A stretch of DNA of 64,000 bases from Effrenium voratum (lineage: Eukaryota > Sar > Dinophyceae > Suessiales > Symbiodiniaceae). How positions within the stretch are numbered: position 1 is the stretch's first letter; every line of letters starts with the position of its first letter. The stretch covers positions 624,778-688,777 of the forward strand of contig CAUJNA010003326.1 in assembly GCA_963377175.1 (NCBI GenBank), written 5' to 3'. The position numbers and the translations under genes are program-made. The notes beneath the pieces are model-generated. The model was given only the letters and a program-made list of their open reading frames with translations, was not told the origin of the DNA and did no database searches. Of this stretch, positions 1 through 10,345 are shown piece by piece.

Positions 1-1316
1 TAGCATTTTAACTGATGGGACATAAACAGCTGCAAGGGCTGCTTCAGGATGTTTAGCACTGTGTCTGCTTTTGTCCGCAAAGTGCAGAACATGTCTGAAA
101 ACATGGGAGAAAACCTTGGAGAACGGGCGAAATGAGGCGAAAGGGAAGGCCGAATTCTGCGCGAAGTATGACCTTCCCCATACAGCTTCCTTTCACAAGA
201 AATCCATATGCTCAGTCGGTGAAGCTCGAATTTGCAACTACCACGTCAAAGGCAACATCAGGATACAGTGCAGTGCGTGAACGTAGATGACGCAGTTCTC
301 ATGTTGGTTCATTCATCCTCTCACAAAGCGGGAATTGTGCCTGTCACCATATTACATGTGTCACCTATTTGGGCCCTGGGCGAAGCACGCCAGGTGCTCG
401 ACCATTTCGATGTGGGCGTGGAGGTCTTTACCCTTTGGCGGCCCAGGAAAGGTTTGTAGGCTTCTGCCACTGGCCGGCGAAGATGCGGCCAAAAGCGTAG
501 ACCAATTCCCGGGAAATCCGTAGGTTGCCCATCTCGTGGCTCACATTGCAGCCAAGAGATCGGGGTCTCTACCACCCGTTTTTCACAAAACGTTTTTGAG
601 CGCTTCCATTTGCTGAATTGGCGGCCCCATGATTTTTTTACATCCCATCAAAGTCCGAAAATGGAGTCCTCGTGCTCTGAGCTGGCTTTGATGGTACTTG
701 GCCGCCCGAATGCTGCGGCTGGGGTCATAAGCGTCATAAGCCTAGGGGATTCCTGGGAAAGGAAATGCCCCCCATCAAAGCATTTGGCGGCCAACTGAAA
801 TTGCAGGGCCTGCCTTTTCCGCGCCCCCACGAGATTCGTGGGTATCCTCCTTGCCTGAGGCCGGAGAGAAGGAATATGTCAGCCTTTTGCAGTCCTAAAA
901 GAGGGCCCCAATCGCAGGGTTTTTCGTAGCCACCTTATGCCGGAGAGCACCATGTTGCTTGTAAGAGGAGGCCCATTTTAGGACACCTCTTGAAATCAAA
1001 CTCTGGAAGGATTTGCGCGTGTCCGCGTTTTTAGAGACAGCGCAGCGAAACGCTTTCGCCATCCCATCTCATTTCGATGTCAATCTGCCGAAGCGGATCA
1101 CTTTTGAAGTCAGGGTTTCACGGTTGCCCATTCCGTGAGTCGCCACTCCGTGGTCCACCCTCGGATCCCTGTCCGAACCGAATGCCAGAGGTGCTCGTGA
1201 CCGCGATTCTTTGAAAGGTGTCCTGAAGGGAGTATGCTCTTGAATCTAGATCAACGGTTCCTCTTTTGGAATACACTTGAACAAAAATATGAATCAGACA
1301 TATGGTATATCAAATA
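1..1316. other. No supported gene
   Basis: Only short open frames occur here, overlapping on both strands, and none has recognisable motifs or convincing splice sites. A weak 9-10 bp inverted repeat (AGGACACCT near 980 and its complement near 1216-1224) brackets about 240 bp and may be a decayed mobile element, but this is too little to call one. Confidence 0.5.
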
Positions 1317-1318
1317 CA

Positions 1319-1324
1319 AATATA

Positions 1325-1355
<31 letters not shown>

Positions 1356-1374
1356 GTATATATATATATATATG
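1319..1374. repeat. TA microsatellite
   Basis: An almost uninterrupted TA dinucleotide run with a few C or G substitutions. Self-complementary and likely unstable; no gene overlaps it. Confidence 0.9.
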
Positions 1375-1510
1375 GTGCATCCAACCCTGATCGTTGGCTT
1401 GGTTTCGAGTTGATTTTGGGTTGGTTTTGGCTCGGTATGGAATGATACAATAGTAGTTGTCTCGTGGATGTTTTTGTATGTAGTTTTGTTTGTGTTTCTG
1501 TTTTATATTA

Positions 1511-1870
1511 TCCCTGGGGTTCCAAAGGCGGTTTATTTTGCATGTTTTCTGTGAAAGGCGGTTTTTTGCCAGGAGCAGTTTTGTCCAAGCTCAGCTGATA
1601 TCATTGAACAATTCGGGGGCCGCACGTGCTCAGGACCAAAGTGTGTAAAGATGTGATCTCCGTTCCCATAAAACAAGCAGAGGGATTCTCAAAGGACAGG
1701 CTGAAACACATAGATTATCCGGTGTCAAAATTCACGGCAGAAAACGTGCTTTCATGCTGGAAAACAGGCTTTTACGCCAATTTCACGGTATTTTCACGGT
1801 GATTTCACGCTACTTTTGCGTATATCACGAACCGCTATGTTCACACCAGGATTGTTGTGTTAAAGACATG
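1511..1870. repeat. Dispersed repeat, GC-normal copy
   Basis: About 360 bp beginning CCCTGGGGTTCCAAAGG and containing several TTTCACGG words. A second copy lies at 12784-13126 in the same orientation. This copy keeps its C and G residues where the other has mostly T and A. No coding frame is seen; the repeat type is unknown. Confidence 0.75.
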
Positions 1871-2189
1871 TTGGGGTGGAACAGGCTTAGGGTTATAGAA
1901 TATTATTATTAGGGGGAATTTGGGCATGATTAAAATTTATAATTTAGCACACAAACTGAAAGAAACACAATTTAAGAATAATTACAAGAAATACACGAAC
2001 GTATTTTTGGGTTCCTAAATATATGTATATATATATAATTCAAAAATCGAAAATGAAATGTTATACGAGATTCGTATGCATTTATATGTGTTTATGAATA
2101 AATATGTTTGAAGAGGTACGAAATGTTTTTGGATTTGATATTAAATTAAATTTATTGATATATTGAATAACCCGTTGATTCCATCAACG

Positions 2190-2441
2190 GCAATACCAAC
2201 AAAAAAATTAAAGAGGAAGGAAACAAGAGAGAGAGAAAAACAAAGGAAGAAAAAATGGAAGAAAAAAGGGGAAAAAAACAAGAAAGAGATAGAGGGAAAG
2301 AGAAAAAATATTGAGAAAAAAAACAAAAGGGAAAAGGAAAGAAACAATGAGAAAAATAAAGAGAAAAAGCGAGAACCAAAATAGAGAAAAAAAGAGAAAA
2401 AGAGAAAGAGAAAAAGAGAGAGAGGAAAGAGAAAAGGAGAA

Positions 2442-2480
<39 letters not shown>

Positions 2481-2571
2481 ACGAAAGAGAGAGAGAGAGA
2501 AAGAAAAAGAGAGAGATAGAGAAAGAGAGAAGAAAAAAAGAGAGAAAGAAAGAGAGAGAAAGAGATAGAGA
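2190..2571. repeat. GA-rich low-complexity tract, left part
   Basis: A purine tract of GAGA/GAAA words. It resumes at 9964-10000 after the copia element, so the element inserted into it. Open frames here on both strands (Ser/Leu/Phe-rich or Lys/Arg/Glu-rich) are translations of the repeat, not genes. Confidence 0.9.
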
Positions 2572-2750
2572 TGTCAAACTACATGCTTTACTTCCTGCAT
2601 TTGTGTTGCATGTATGTTCACTATCGCAGGCCTTGAGCTTACTACTCCGCATGAGTGAAAAGGTTGGCAGCTGCAGATTACATCGGCTGATTGTTTGTTT
2701 GAACACTATAGCACTTGCACTTGTAAGCAAAGTACCAACTAAATTTAACG
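2572..2750 (+). repeat. 5' LTR of copia element
   Basis: A 179-bp direct repeat of 9786-9963. It starts TGTCAAACTACATG and ends AAATTTAACG, immediately before the primer-binding site. It matches the 3' LTR over its whole length with roughly 16% difference, mostly transitions. Confidence 0.9.
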
Positions 2751-2762
2751 TGGTAGCGGAGC
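2751..2762 (+). other. Putative tRNA primer-binding site
   Basis: TGGTAGCGGAGC begins at the first base after the LTR. Copia elements of plants use the related TGGTATCAGAGC, complementary to the 3' end of initiator tRNA-Met, so a tRNA primer ending in CCA fits. Which tRNA is used here is an inference. Confidence 0.65.
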
Positions 2763-2828
2763 TGAAATCCTAAACATCGGGGACCTCCAGTAAGTAGTAA
2801 GTACTATAACCACAGCAATAGCAGTCAC

Positions 2829-3997
2829 ATGCCAAATTACTACGACATGTCAGGAGAAGCAGCATCAGCCGCAGCACAACAAACTACAGAAGCGGAGAAC
2901 GGGCCAACAGCAGACACAGTAGGAGCCATAACTACGGGAGCAGGAACAGAACAAGACAACGACATTCAGAGACTGTACAGATGCAAACTGCCACCACCCT
3001 TCTTTACTGGCGACTACTCCCAGTATGAAGCATGGCTGTTCAAGCTACAAGCATACCTCGGCCTCATGGACCGAGACTTCGACCTGGTGCTACAACTAGC
3101 ACAAGTGGCTACACGACAGATTGAGGACGCAGACATCAGAACACACATACTCGACCCTACACAAGCAAGCAAAGCAGTAGACCTCTCCAGAGATCTACAC
3201 TACATCCTTACCAACATCTGTCAGGGAGCAGCAGCTACAGTAGTAAGAGAATACGACATCAACGAGAAAGACAATAGAACAGCACTACCAGATGGAATCA
3301 AAATAGCAATACTACTCAACAAACCAAAGGAGCACTGCAGCAACACCTCCAACTGCGAGCTGGACAGATCACGAACTACATCGAGATCAGAGCACTCATC
3401 TTGGACTACTACAAGACGATTTCAGCCTTTACTAGATTTACTTCAGCAGTAGGAACAAACTACAATGGAGGAGCTGCACTAATGGATGTTGACAACATAT
3501 GGAGGAAAGGAAGAAACTACAAAGGCAAAGGAAAAGGAAAAGGCAACTATAAGGGAAGCAAAAGCAAAGACAAGTACAGGAGTAAAGGACACTACAAAGG
3601 ATTCGACAAAGGCAACAAAGGAAACTACAACAAAGGAGGATACAACAAGAGCAAAGGAAAAGACTACTCAGGATCCAAAGGATATGGATTAAGCAAAGGC
3701 TACAAAGGCTAAGGAAACTACAGCAAATCAAAAGGAAAAGGAAACAACAACTACACAACATGCCAACGATGTGGCAAGCCTGGCCACTGGGCACAAGACT
3801 GCAGAGTGCCAGTATGGCACATTGGAGAAGGAAAAGAACTGCATCCACTCGCTCAAGAACAAGCAGGTCATGACAACAATGAAGAACTACTTCAGGATGT
3901 GAACGACACCTGGGACTGGTACTACGAAGGAGAAGAAAGACAACGCGAGGTGAACTGGAGGCATCAACGAGTCGCACCTCACCATTGGACACATTAG
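2829..3997 (+). pseudogene. gag: gag relic with CCHC zinc knuckle
   Basis: The frame starts at ATG 2829. About 165 residues in, it shifts by one near 3325, then continues through a Lys/Gly/Tyr-rich basic stretch. One in-frame stop at about 3710 interrupts it before a zinc knuckle at 3761-3802 (C-X2-C-X4-H-X4-C, ...CQRCGKPGHWAQDC). The N-terminal part has the acidic, Trp/Tyr-containing look of copia nucleocapsid proteins. The knuckle binds RNA in the family. The frameshift and stop make it a pseudogene. Confidence 0.85.
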
Positions 3998-4199
3998 ACA
4001 AGCAAAGTCGCGATTACACAAGCACAAATCCAAATCACTACTTGGCAAGAAAACAACACACACAACATCATGGAACGACCACAGCAAGAGCTTTTAACAA
4101 TTCTTACAAGAAGATACCACATAGCTACACTTCGAAATAGCAGCAGCAAAACAACAACAAAGGAACAAGAAGATTGAGGGCACTACCACACACTACATT

Positions 4200-4520
4200 A
4201 TGTACTCCAACTTCAAGTCATACTACCACCTGTTGATCGACTCAGGAGCATCTACACATATTTGCCCAAAAGACTACGCGCCAGACCTACCGCTACGACC
4301 TTGTGGAGAATCAGTTCCACAACTCTACATGGTTACTAACAACAAGATTCCTGTCTACGATATCAAGTACGTTCCCTACAAGCAAGACAACTTCAGGATC
4401 ATGATACCCTACTACGTTTGTGATGTGAAGTATCCAATCCTCAGTGCATCAAGACTACTTCAGGGCTCCTTAAAAGATACATTTTGCTCAATTGAAACAT
4501 GGCTTTTTTCACCAAAATAA
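4200..4520 (+). pseudogene. Copia aspartic protease relic
   Basis: A 106-codon open stretch containing LLIDSGASTHICP; the catalytic DSGA is at 4239-4250. Retroelement proteases act as dimers to cut the Gag-Pol polyprotein. The stretch is bounded by stops and in a different frame from most of gag, so it is only a remnant. Confidence 0.85.
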
Positions 4521-5589
4521 AGGGAAACCACCATTTACAAGGCAATGTTCAGGTGTATAATGTAAGGATCCCTGTAGTTACTTGATAGAGGATATGGACT
4601 TGACTTCATTCCACGACACTACACCATCACACATGGATAACAACAAGCACACCTCATAAGACACTCAGGACTTTTCTACCTACGAGCAGAAAAGATCGAC
4701 ATCCCTACAGGATTCGACATCTACCCAATGATTACAGACAATGGAAAATCCATTGCTGTGATTTAACCTACAGAGAAAGCAGTACAACAACAAGAACAAA
4801 TTGCACTACTCACCCACACAGACCAAGGACTACAACAAATCCTTGGTGGAAACACTGACTATTGGAAACTTGATGGTGGCTACGCCATCAGAGTACATAA
4901 ACGACCATGCAAAGCATTGTTCACACCACACAACAGTGGTTACCCAACACTAGAAGGAGAACTAGATGATTGGCGACTAACCATCATCAACAGACAAGGG
5001 CAAGAGCAAGAACAACTACAAGAGAACCTAACACAACTTTCCAAGCAAGAACTATAACGAAGACTAGAAGGTGATAACTAGACTAGAGAAACCAGATTCA
5101 GAAGAAAATTCATACCTACACGTAGAGCAACATCAAAGACTACACCAACAAGGCAGAGCTCACAACCACAACGACTAATGGACACACCACCAACCAGATC
5201 AAATATCTAACTACGAGCACCACAAAAGATATGGAGACCCAAAACAGCACCTTCTAAAAATCTTGATACCACATAACCAAAGGAGACAATCCACAGACCA
5301 CTCACAGCATAGGAGGATAACCAAAACTACTGGGAAAGACAAGGTGAACACTGGATAAGACACCATAGAACACTTAGAACAACTCTATTCACTCCAACAG
5401 ATGGACTAGGACATCCACCAATCAGCACACTTGAGCCTCATAGAACTACAAACACTCACAACAACTTTGGAGAAATTTCACAACGCAAAGATGACTGGAC
5501 AGTCATGGGCAACGTAACACTACTATTTCAGTGGAAAGGAAAAACAAGGCTCACCGTGAAGAAAGACTACGAGTACACCTAGGAGAACC

Positions 5590-6330
5590 ACGATGAGGAA
5601 TACCAACACGAGCATCATGAAGCACACAGAGCAAGAGGATTACGACAACCACAGCAGCCCACTCTACAACAAATAGCAGAACACAATTTTTCACACCTAC
5701 CATATAGAAATTGGTGTCCAATTTGCGTTTACGGCAAAGGACGCCAAGACAATTACAAGCAACAACAATCACGACAACCCGTCATTGCCTACATCAAATC
5801 GCAACAAGACCCAAAGACCATACTAGCATTGGCAGCAATTGATGATTCAATGACTGTATGACACTTATCGTCCTACAGCAGCAACAGGCAAGGAAGCGTT
5901 GAACGATTATATAGAACACTCCTCGGACAAATCCGCAGTGTCAAAGCGTAAGTTGAAAGTAATTACAGCATGACGATGTTCACAAAACACTGTCTATTAC
6001 CTTGGATAGTACGATATGCAGCATGCACGGTAAATCGCTACGTCATCCATTCAGATAGCTACACAAGCTTTGAACGCCGTTGGGGAAGAAACTACGAGCG
6101 AGCCATTTGCGAATTCGACGAGACACTACTTTATCTTCCACCACAACACAAGAAACTTCCGAAAGCAGACCTACGGATGCAGAAATGCATCTGGCTTGGA
6201 AAGGTTTCCGAAACCGGAAAAATCTATGTCGCAGCGGAACCAGGCGTACAAAAGGTACGAAGAGTATGGAGACTACAACCGGACTTCAAATACGACCTCG
6301 CACTGTTGAACAAAGTTTCCGGCACACCAT
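5590..6330 (+). pseudogene. Copia integrase relic
   Basis: An HHCC zinc-binding region is readable at about 5680-5760 (FSHLPYRNWCPICVYGKGRQ, with the Cys pair and the downstream GKGRQ box). After stops, the core resumes (VERLYRTLLGQIRSVKA) and continues in the open frame 5970-6584 through NRYVIHSD and CIWLGKVSETGKIYVA. The arrangement is that of dinoflagellate copia integrases. At least one stop follows DDSMTV, so the core domain is broken. Confidence 0.85.
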
Positions 6331-6841
6331 GGGCACCACGATGGAACAGCTACAATCCGTCGTTCGTAACACTGTTGGATACGCAATTACAACCGTTAGA
6401 GAAAAGAAGGCCCGTAGCAAGATTTCGGATAATAGACGAACGCGACGGACGACATCGTTGCGAAACCCGTAACAAAACAATAACACATTACACCACTTCC
6501 ACGACTTCTATCTACATCGACGTTAAATTTCACCAACCGGACGATAACACCCACCATTACCAGCACCACCTCGACAAACACTAAGACGTTTAACTCCGGA
6601 AGAAGTAATGCAACCAACTAAAGTATAGAAGACCTCAAAGCATACTACAATCAAATAAAAGGAGAAAACAATTAACGAACTATAACCACTACGACAGAAA
6701 ATTAACGCAGTGATACTTTCCAACGAAATATTTATTACTCCTTACATAAACGACGATACTTTAGAAGACTAATTTAGAATCTTCGATAACGAAGGGTATG
6801 ACGAAACACAATTACTAGGAATGAAACACGAGTCAAATTAA

Positions 6842-7790
6842 ATGAATTTACACGATGTTTACGACGAAATAGATGTATTTATTATCGATGATAATATTTT
6901 AAAAGAAGCGATATTTACAAGATGGATATATAGAAAAAAAGGATTAAGAGTACGAAGTCGGATCGTCGCAAAAGGCTATACGAAGAGGATAGAGGACGAA
7001 AATTCCGTCTACGCTTCTATACTAATATGCACGATACTCCGGATACTTCTTGTACGATAAATATTACGACCAAATTGGATTATACGATTAGAAAACATTG
7101 TTATAGCATTTTTACACACACCTATCGTAAAAGATTACGACGGTAAACAATATGATATCTACTTTTGACTACTTAAAGAATTTTGTCTATAATAGAACAA
7201 GATTTGGCGATTAAAAAACCATATATGGATTATACAGTTCACTAAAAGCATGGTAGGATTATTTAGCTGAAGTGTTATAAAAGCTTATGTTTGTAAAACT
7301 AAAGTTAGAACTTAATGTCTATACTAATACGACCCGCGATTGCTATATTATGGTCTATGTAGACCATTGGTATTTGGAGATAAGATTGCGGTCGATTCCA
7401 TTTTCGAGGCTGTCTAGAAGCAGGTCTTACTCAAGCATATCGGCTACTTCGAATCTAGTAAACTAACAATTTCTAGGAAGAAAAATCGACCACTTTAGCA
7501 ACTATTGCAACCTTGGACTAAAGAACTCCTATATCGACATTATGATCGAGGAATCTGGAATGATTAATTATAACACTATGATCACTCCAGGAATCGCTTA
7601 TTACAAACGAATAAAAGAAAATGAAGCACTTCTTGACCACGAATAACATAAAAGATAGAGAAGGATTATTAATAAACTTTAATGATTAGTATACACACGA
7701 GCAGATATTATATTCTCTTTAAAAGAATTAGTATACGACCTTATAGTATTTATAGAATTTTTATAAAAGAGAGTCAAATATTTACTACGT
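6842..7790 (+). pseudogene. Copia reverse transcriptase relic
   Basis: It begins in the open frame 6842-7060 with TRWIYRKKGLRVRSRIVAKG, the conserved start of copia reverse transcriptase. It continues with stops and shifts through YGLYSSLKAW (about 7235), a YVDD box changed to YVDH at 7356-7367, IDHFSNYCN and ESGMINYNT. Many stops look like CAG/CAA or TGG codons changed by transition. Inactive. Confidence 0.88.
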
Positions 7791-7869
7791 TACTTGCACG
7801 GCACTAAACACTATAAGTTCACTATAGAACTAATAACAATATTTAGAGCAAACACTAATAACATCTCGA

Positions 7870-8312
7870 CATTTATGTCGATGCCGACTGGGTAGGATGC
7901 CCTACTATTAGGAAATTAACTTTAGGTTTTAACCTCATTTTTTTTAGGAATAAGAGTTGTATTTGGTAGCAGAACACAAGTTACAGTAGCACTGAGCTCA
8001 GCAGAGTCTGAATTCTACGCTATTTGCATAGGAGTTAATGAGGGACCATACTTTAGAAATTTCCTACTTGAAACTAACATTTACAGCAAGCTAAACTTAC
8101 GCATCCATGTAGATTCTATAGTAGGTAAGAGCATTGCTATACGACAAGGCACTAATAAACGAGTAAAACACATCGACCTTAAATTTCTTTATATATAAAA
8201 CCTCATTAAATACGACATTATTATATTTTTTAAGATTAATACACTCTATAACAGCGTAGATTTGTTTACCAAATATATCAGCAAAGAAACACTATATAGG
8301 CTCATCTAGTAC
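7870..8312 (+). pseudogene. Copia RNase H relic
   Basis: Readable motifs are VDADWVGCPTIRKLTLGF at about 7874, TVALSSAESEFYAI at about 7985, and RQGTNKRVKHIDLKFLYI at about 8143, ending in DLFTKYISKETLYRLI. This is the copia RNase H with its C-terminal tail. Frame breaks between motifs show decay. It marks the end of the pol gene. Confidence 0.9.
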
Positions 8313-9785
8313 GCATTTAGCATTATGTAAGTAGTTATATATAACACGACGCTTTTGGTATATAAGTAACAGTAATTATATGTATTTTTCACTTGCACTT
8401 TTAATGGCTGAGTTAATATTATAATTGTTTGTTTTATATGTCTGCGTGCGCTGCTTGCTTGATAATAATTATTTAAGGTTTTATGTGTTTCTCATTTTAT
8501 TACATTTTACATTCTACTGCAGTCATGGCCGTTCCATTTGCTGCAGATGCTATGATGGGAGATGTCATTACGCCCGATAGGGCAATTATACCTGAGGTAA
8601 TGGTCAATACGAACTCTAGTGACCACGGAATTCCACTACTTCAAACCTATAACGACTCTAATTACCACTTTAAGCATTCTATACCTGACAAGACGGTCTA
8701 CTATAATCCGACCATAGTAATGAATTAATTGATCACAATGATGGACTAATTACACATGATTAAGCACCAGACAACCATTACGCTACCTCTGCCCGACAAC
8801 ATACCTTATATTTAATTTTTCATTGCACTCATATTTGAAGAGTATTAATTACTTTTATAATAATAAGCAACTCCATTAGTATAATTAGACTATAAGCGAC
8901 CCATTCATTGTATTCTTAGACATTTTTGGATGCCCTATTATAATTCCATACTACTTAATGTTTCACTATTTGAAATAATTAACGCCCACTATTACCACAC
9001 GATTTCACTCCACACTACAACCGACGATAACACTAACGATTAAACAACCACTATTCCTAAGGTACCTCATTTCAGAACAATTTTTATATTTTACAAAAAA
9101 CTTTATTTTTTTATATGATGTCTATACAATAGAACTACTACCTCCTAACTATATCAACTCCACAGACCATCTACAAGGTAAACTATAATATGATTACTTT
9201 CATTAATAATTACAGCTTTAGGAATAATTACTTTTAAAACTACTACATGCCCCTACTACTACCGGAATTACTCCACTATTTTCACAATAGAGATTAATTA
9301 CACGACTTTCAGCACAAGGTAATTATTATTATATTTTGCAAGAAACGTTACTCACCATAATAAACCTTATTCAATATTATAAAGCACTACACCACTTTTT
9401 TAGGGAGTACGATTAACACATATCGTGTCCTAAGATAGATGATAAACGATTACGGAGAACCCCAATTTATATAATAACCTTTTTCATTAAACATTACTAT
9501 GCGACTTTGGACGATAGATTCCAGATGATTTAAGACTATCGCGCCCAGAAATGGGGATTACATTTTTAAACTCATGCTCTATTATATCGAATGCTTGCCT
9601 TATTATTTCCATCCAACGCTTTACATCGAGTTGGAATTTGAATAACATGAATTACTGAATATAGGTCATTATTTTTGCTAATACAGAAGAATTGATGAAT
9701 AATAATGGGTTTTATTACTATTATGAATCTATGTTTTGCATTTTAATTGAACATGTATTACAAAGACCTTTTAATTAAGGGGCCG
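8313..9785 (+). other. Region between pol and 3' LTR with one small ORF
   Basis: Nearly 1.5 kb separates RNase H from the 3' LTR, longer than needed for a 3' UTR. It is AT-rich with many stops, apart from an 81-codon ORF at 8483-8728 (in-frame AVMAVPFAADAMMGD) that resembles no protein I recognise. A short purine run (AAGGGG) at 9777-9782, just before the LTR, could be the polypurine tract. Confidence 0.5.
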
Positions 9786-9963
9786 TGTTAAATTATATAT
9801 TTTACTTCCTGTATTTATATCGCATGTATGTTTATTGCCGTAAGCCTTGAGCTTACTTTTCCGCATGAATGAAAAGGTTGGCAATTGCAGACGTTATCGG
9901 TTGATTGTTTGTTTGAACACTACAGTACTTGCACTTGTAAGCAAAATACCAACAAATTTAATG
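9786..9963 (+). repeat. 3' LTR of copia element
   Basis: Partner of the LTR at 2572-2750. Compared with it, about 21 sites read T for C or A for G, about 5 show the reverse, and about 3 are transversions. Almost all the C-to-T type sites are at CpA or CpT. Counts are by eye. Confidence 0.9.
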
Positions 9964-10000
9964 AGAGAAAGAGAGAGAGAGGTGTAAACACCAAAAAGAA
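9964..10000. repeat. GA-rich tract, right part
   Basis: Continuation of the purine tract interrupted by the copia element (GAGAGAAAGAGAGAGAGAGG). Confidence 0.8.
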
Positions 10001-10089
10001 ATAGATTGGGATGCATAGAGATGTACAAAGATAGACAGAGAAAGTACGAAAGCGGACACACGGAAACAGATTAGGAAACATTTGAAATT

Positions 10090-10345
10090 TTGAAGAAATT
10101 TACGGGGGTGACGTTCGGAAATTTAAGTCGTGTCGTCGGAAGCGACCCAAAATTCGGGAAAATTTGGTCGGGTTATATCGCGGGAATTCTAAGTAAAATT
10201 ATTAAGAATCCCTCGAAATTTCGGCAAAATTGCGGGACTTTCCGGGCCGTACGAAGAGATGATTCGGCCGGAGTATCGCTGTAACGGCTTGCCGGTATAC
10301 GGGAAATGCGACCTCGAGGTTGTATCGATTTATACGAAAATAAAT
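10090..10345. other. CpG-dense block inside AT-rich DNA
   Basis: About 27 CpG dinucleotides can be counted in about 255 bp, but only two or three CpA, in a region whose surroundings are AT-rich. A 64-codon ORF crosses it on the plus strand with no recognisable features. It is annotated as a compositional anomaly, not a gene. Confidence 0.6.

Larger units (their letters stand above)
2572..9963 (+). mobile_element. LTR/copia retrotransposon, complete but defective
   Basis: A 7.4 kb element with two LTRs of about 178 bp, a primer-binding site directly after the 5' LTR, and gag, protease, integrase, reverse transcriptase and RNase H relics in copia order (integrase before reverse transcriptase). 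A 5-bp AGAGA lies on each side (2567-2571 and 9964-9968), fitting a target duplication, although the GA-rich target makes this weak evidence. Many stops and frameshifts mean it cannot act autonomously. The first 4 kb has ordinary composition; the rest is AT-rich and more decayed. Family assignment rests on the integrase, reverse transcriptase and RNase H motifs listed separately. Confidence 0.93.

Noticed and set aside
980..1224. Weak inverted repeat around AGGACACCT
   Set aside because: Only 9-10 bp match, no flanking duplication and no second copy.
2152..2730. 192-codon minus-strand ORF rich in Ser, Leu and Phe
   Set aside because: It is the translation of the GA/TC-rich tract running into the copia LTR, with no evidence of coding.
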